From the NCBI RefSeq assembly GCF_008806595.1, contig NZ_VZRB01000003.1, positions 357,289 to 421,288 on the forward strand: 64,000 bases of DNA, given 5' to 3'. The notes under the pieces were generated by a model. The model had not been told where the DNA came from and ran no database searches. It saw only the letters and a list, made by a program, of their open reading frames with translations. Made by a program: the position numbers and the translations under genes. Positions 61,547 through 64,000 of this stretch are shown piece by piece; within the stretch, counting starts at the first letter, position 1, and each line of letters starts with the position of its first letter. This stretch comes from Streptomyces luteolifulvus. Lineage in GTDB: Bacteria > Actinomycetota > Actinomycetes > Streptomycetales > Streptomycetaceae.

Positions 61547-62075
61547 CGTTCAACTCCACCGGGCTGGCCGGGACACCTACGTACTATCCCAGTGAGGAGC
61601 TGGAGTTGCGGCGCCCTTGGTCAACGTGGCTCTCCGACTGGCATGGCCCAACACTGCTTTAGGAGAGAGGCGGGGAGCCCTGCGGCTCACCTACGGCTTC
61701 GATACCTGTTGAAGCGGCTGGAAACGCGACCGCGGGACACCCCGTTGACCGTGGCTGACCCTTGCATCTGCCAGCGCAGTGCCATGAACCTCAGCCGACG
61801 ACAGCCAGCCATAACGTCGGGTGCGCCGGCCGACCACGCACGCGTATGCCTCGCTGCGCCCCCATCAGCCTCAGCCACGCTGACGCCGTCATCGACCAGA
61901 GCAAGCTGCGACGGCGGAACCGCGGGGCGAGACACTGGGCAATGACTGCTTCGTCCCGAAGCAACTTGGGTAGGGGCGGTGCCTTGGGCTGGTGTGCGTT
62001 TCACCTGCGCTGATGGTCCGTAGACGTTCGCGCTCGTTCGCAGTTGTTCGTCGGCGTTGTCACGCAGTTAGACAC
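61547..62075. other. Long island gap without a supported gene
   Basis: About 530 bases. Frames on both strands (for example SLSHADAVIDQSKLRRRNRG) are open but lack good starts, codon bias or domains. The part near 62000-62070 (GTTCGCGCTCGTTCGCAGTT, CGGCGTTGTCACGCAGTTAG) is rich in short GTTCG/GTCAC repeats of a kind seen near attachment regions. Confidence 0.4.
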
Positions 62076-62699
62076 TCAAGCTGCCGCCTCAGGCAGACGA
62101 CCGGGTTCTCGCGTTGGATGCGGCTTACGTAGCAGTCGGCGTACCCACCTCCTACTCGTCCACCAGGTGCCTCGATACACCTGCCACCGCTTCGGTAGGT
62201 ACCAGAGATCATCCCGGCATACATCAACGAACTCTCGCTGTGCATCGGCGACCTTGCTAGCCGCTACAGTCAGTTCGTCCTGCTTTACTCCAGTCTTGAG
62301 TTCGAATACCTCGTTGAGGCAATCCAGGACAAGATCAGCGGCCTGTAGCGGTGCAGGGTTGGCGACTAGTCTCAGGTCCAAGTACGCCCGCAGTACCTCA
62401 CTCTGGGAGCCTCGCAAGGTGAACAACGCCGAGCGTGCGGACTCGTTTACGGCCCATGGCCGATAGGAAACCGGCCACCTACCGCCGTGGAACCAAATGG
62501 TGTGTAGGCGCTGCTCAAGCTGAACGACCGCGATCGTGGTGTACGCCTCAGTCACTGCCTCCTGAAAACGCTTGTACACCTGCCGCCGCTCGTCCCTACT
62601 GCCAAGCCGAACTCCGGCTTTCGATTGCAGTTGCTTCGTGACGACACTGCCGACCGCCTTGGCCATTGACGATACGGCGACGCCTGCTGGATCGACCAT
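62076..62699 (-). CDS. Hypothetical protein of the island
   Basis: A 207-residue protein starting at ATG 62699. It is mainly helical: VAVSSMAKAVGSVVTKQLQS, RDERRQVYKRFQEAVTEAYT and LRAYLDLRLVANPAPLQAAD, with a Trp/Arg-rich basic end (WYLPKRWQVYRGTWWTSRRW). I do not know a family. Similar helical proteins are found on Streptomyces mobile elements. No membrane segment is seen. Confidence 0.6.
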   Translation of the reverse strand: MVDPAGVAVSSMAKAVGSVVTKQLQSKAGVRLGSRDERRQVYKRFQEAVTEAYTTIAVVQLEQRLHTIWFHGGRWPVSYRPWAVNESARSALFTLRGSQSEVLRAYLDLRLVANPAPLQAADLVLDCLNEVFELKTGVKQDELTVAASKVADAQREFVDVCRDDLWYLPKRWQVYRGTWWTSRRWVRRLLRKPHPTREPGRLPEAAA

Positions 62700-62964
62700 C
62701 GCCCCAGTCTGCACCCCGGGAAGCGTCCAACGCATCGAACACGGCGCCGCCTTGACCGCACGGACCACGCCCCGGACCACAACCAGTCAGCCACGGTCAT
62801 GGATGCGCCGGCAGGACAGACACCTGCACCTTGCTGCGGCCCGGCAAGACTCCGTCATGCTATTGGGGCCAGGTGCTGGCCTGGGGGAGCCTCGGATGCG
62901 GGCTCATGACAACGCTGCACTGAGGGGCCCTGCGCTTCTCGGACAGCGGCGTTGAGGGTTCTCC
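62700..62964. other. Gap between the hypothetical gene and the IS3 transposase
   Basis: About 265 bases. No gene is supported; it should hold the promoter of the hypothetical gene and the left end of the IS remnant, whose terminal repeat I could not define. Confidence 0.35.
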
Positions 62965-63846
62965 TTATGCCGTTGCCTGCAACTCCTCGTACTCGGCGTG
63001 GACTTCTGCGGGAGTCTTGTAGCCGAGTCCGGAGTGGAGGCGTTTTCGATTGTAGAACATCTCGATGTAGCGGACGATCGCCCGGTGGGCATGTGCGCGT
63101 GTTGGGAACGTAGTTCGGTGCACGAGTTCGTTTTTGAGGGCGCCGAAAAATGATTCAGCCATCGCATTATCCCAACAGACACCGGTGCGGCCGACCGACG
63201 CTCGCAGGCCCAACGAGCGGAGCTTGCAACGAAGTTCCCGAGACGTGTATTGACTGCCGCGGTCGGAATGAAATATGCAGCCTTCGGCGAGGTCGATGTT
63301 CCGGGCCGCCATTTCGAGTGCATCCGATACGAGGGAGGTCTTCATGTGGTCGGCCATCGCCCAGCCGACCACAGCTTTGGTGTGGCAGTCGATGACGGTC
63401 GCGAGATAAAGGAACCCGGCCCAGGTGTGAACGTAGGTGATATCGCTGACCAGTTTGCGCCCGGGAGCGTCAGCGGTGAAGTCACGGGCCAGCAGGTCGG
63501 GCGTGGCCGGCGCCGCATCATCCGTGATCGTGGTCGCCCGCCAGGGCCGCGGCTGGCATGGCACCAGGCCGAGCTCGCGCATCAGCGCGCGGACCAGTTC
63601 TGCTCCGGCCTGCACGTTCATTCGCTGGAGCACGGCGTGGACACGCCGGTAGCCGTAGGTCTCCTGCGAGTCAGAGAAGACCTGGAGGATGACGGCCCTC
63701 AGTTCCGCACGGCGCTTCGCGGTGGCCGACAATGGCCTCGATCTCCAGTGGTAGAAGCCCGACGTGGATACTCCCGCCCAGATGCACATCTGCTGCACGG
63801 GAAAGTTGTCGGCCTCGCCGTCGATGAACTCGTACTTCTCCGTCAC
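62965..63846 (-). CDS. IS3-family transposase OrfB
   Basis: A 293-residue DDE transposase starting at GTG 63846, which overlaps the stop of the OrfA remnant (GTGA). The HTH_21 region reads SDSQETYGYRRVHAVLQRMN. The rve integrase core has the first Asp in RKLVSDITYVHTWAGFLYLA, the second in CIFHSDRGSQYTSRELR, and the Glu in NAMAESFFGALKNELVH. The C-terminal YNRKRLHSGLGYKTPAEVH is the family end. Catalytic residues are intact, but without OrfA it should not be able to transpose on its own. Confidence 0.93.
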   Translation of the reverse strand: MTEKYEFIDGEADNFPVQQMCIWAGVSTSGFYHWRSRPLSATAKRRAELRAVILQVFSDSQETYGYRRVHAVLQRMNVQAGAELVRALMRELGLVPCQPRPWRATTITDDAAPATPDLLARDFTADAPGRKLVSDITYVHTWAGFLYLATVIDCHTKAVVGWAMADHMKTSLVSDALEMAARNIDLAEGCIFHSDRGSQYTSRELRCKLRSLGLRASVGRTGVCWDNAMAESFFGALKNELVHRTTFPTRAHAHRAIVRYIEMFYNRKRLHSGLGYKTPAEVHAEYEELQATA

Positions 63847-63858
63847 CGGTATTCCTGG

Positions 63859-63898
63859 GCGAAGAAGGCCGCCGCTGAGATGTGAATCCGGGGTCCCG
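63859..63898 (-). pseudogene. 3' end remnant of IS3 OrfA
   Basis: ISAAAFFAQEYR followed by TGA matches the usual OrfA end (..KAAAFFAKE..). The rest of OrfA, including its HTH and leucine zipper, is not in the window. Confidence 0.6.
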
Positions 63899-63910
63899 CG
63901 GGCATCTTTG

Positions 63911-63937
63911 AGTGCGGCCTCGCGGCGAGGCCGCACT
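63911..63937. terminator. Perfect 12-bp hairpin after a partial gene
   Basis: AGTGCGGCCTCG, a 3-base loop (CGG), then CGAGGCCGCACT. It follows the minus-strand gene ending at 63953 and marks the upstream limit of the truncated IS. Confidence 0.8.
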
Positions 63938-63952
63938 CCTGCCGAGCCCGGT

Positions 63953-64000
63953 TCAGGCGGGTCCGGTTCCTGCGGGTCCGATGGTGACGTCGAAACCGAG
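63953..64000 (-). CDS. C-terminus of an unidentified gene (partial)
   Basis: Only the last 15 codons are in the window: LGFDVTIGPAGTGPA and stop. A strong terminator follows at once, which supports a real gene end. The family cannot be named. Confidence 0.45.
   Translation of the reverse strand, partial: LGFDVTIGPAGTGPA

Larger units (their letters stand above)
62965..63898 (-). mobile_element. IS3-family insertion sequence, truncated at its 5' side
   Basis: It contains a complete-looking OrfB transposase and only the last dozen codons of OrfA (ISAAAFFAQEYR then TGA). Upstream of about 63898 the sequence changes to another gene's terminator and C-terminus, so most of OrfA and the right terminal repeat are missing. 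Confidence 0.75.
60464..64000. mobile_element. Left end of an island/integrative element at tRNA-Gly(CCC)
   Basis: From the tRNA fragment rightward the DNA changes: lower GC, long non-coding gaps, orphan hypothetical genes and an IS3 relic, none with chromosome-like neighbours. The orientation of the tRNA fragment (3' end left, 5' half missing on the right) places the element to its right. The integrase, the intact tRNA and the other border lie beyond the window. Confidence 0.6.

Noticed and set aside
61687..62013. Short overlapping frames on both strands in the island gap
   Set aside because: No start sites, domains or conserved-looking blocks; probably non-coding.

Overview
The window is high-GC actinobacterial DNA, almost certainly from a Streptomyces chromosome. 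Codon third positions are saturated with G/C, GTG starts and ATGA/GTGA stop-start overlaps are common, and the families are Streptomyces-typical: SpoIIE-type phosphatases, ECF sigma factors, XRE-TPR regulators, DUF6479, FUSC, and a GTTCACC PHO box. Everything up to about 60.46 kb reads as chromosome. From there to the right edge the DNA looks like the left end of an integrated element.

Layout. 0-5 kb (minus strand): the start of an ECF42-type sigma factor with its DGPF/YCII partner, metG, and a VWA protein with a very long acidic Glu/Pro linker. 5-17 kb: a PhoX-like secreted phosphatase behind a PHO box, a FUSC exporter, a membrane EEP-family hydrolase, an SH3 secreted protein, a membrane SpoIIE phosphatase beside an uncharacterised (perhaps caspase-like) protein, and a secreted beta-propeller/Ig protein. 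17-24 kb: an M20 amidohydrolase, then an XRE-TPR regulator divergent from an unannotated 58-codon gene for a secreted peptide. That pair has the layout of an RRNPP-type peptide-sensing module and is the most interesting item here. Next come an L7/L12-like small protein, a lipoprotein, a nucleoside hydrolase and a DUF4142 protein, with the gaps holding a decayed threonyl-tRNA synthetase and a decayed LAETG sortase substrate.

24-42 kb: an M24 peptidase, lipoproteins, small membrane proteins, a TIGR03086 protein, an L,D-transpeptidase lipoprotein, an internally duplicated lipoprotein, a tautomerase/TetR pair sharing two operators, a SpoIIE phosphatase translationally coupled to a MASE1 membrane sensor, an ECF sigma/membrane partner pair, a ChrB-like/MFS pair, a tyrosinase-family oxidase and a methyltransferase. 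42-50.6 kb: an envelope cluster (membrane glycosyltransferase, membrane molybdopterin oxidoreductase, small membrane protein, SAM methyltransferase, TIGR04282-type transferase, GT2 glycosyltransferase, two-component system, nucleotide-sugar epimerase), with a ~200-bp tandem duplication between two convergent genes. 51.7-54.2 kb: an arsenic module, arsM divergent from arsR-aquaporin-arsC. 54.4-56.6 kb: an ECF41/SigJ sigma factor and an NDH-2-like oxidoreductase. 58-60.4 kb: a secreted paralogue of the 34.9-kb gene and a seven-repeat FG-GAP protein.

60.46-64 kb: a 48-bp 3' fragment of tRNA-Gly(CCC) with its original terminator marks an attachment site. To its right lie two island-type hypothetical genes and a 5'-truncated IS3-family transposase. 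Functions were assigned by reading motifs and from memory of protein families; no database search was run.
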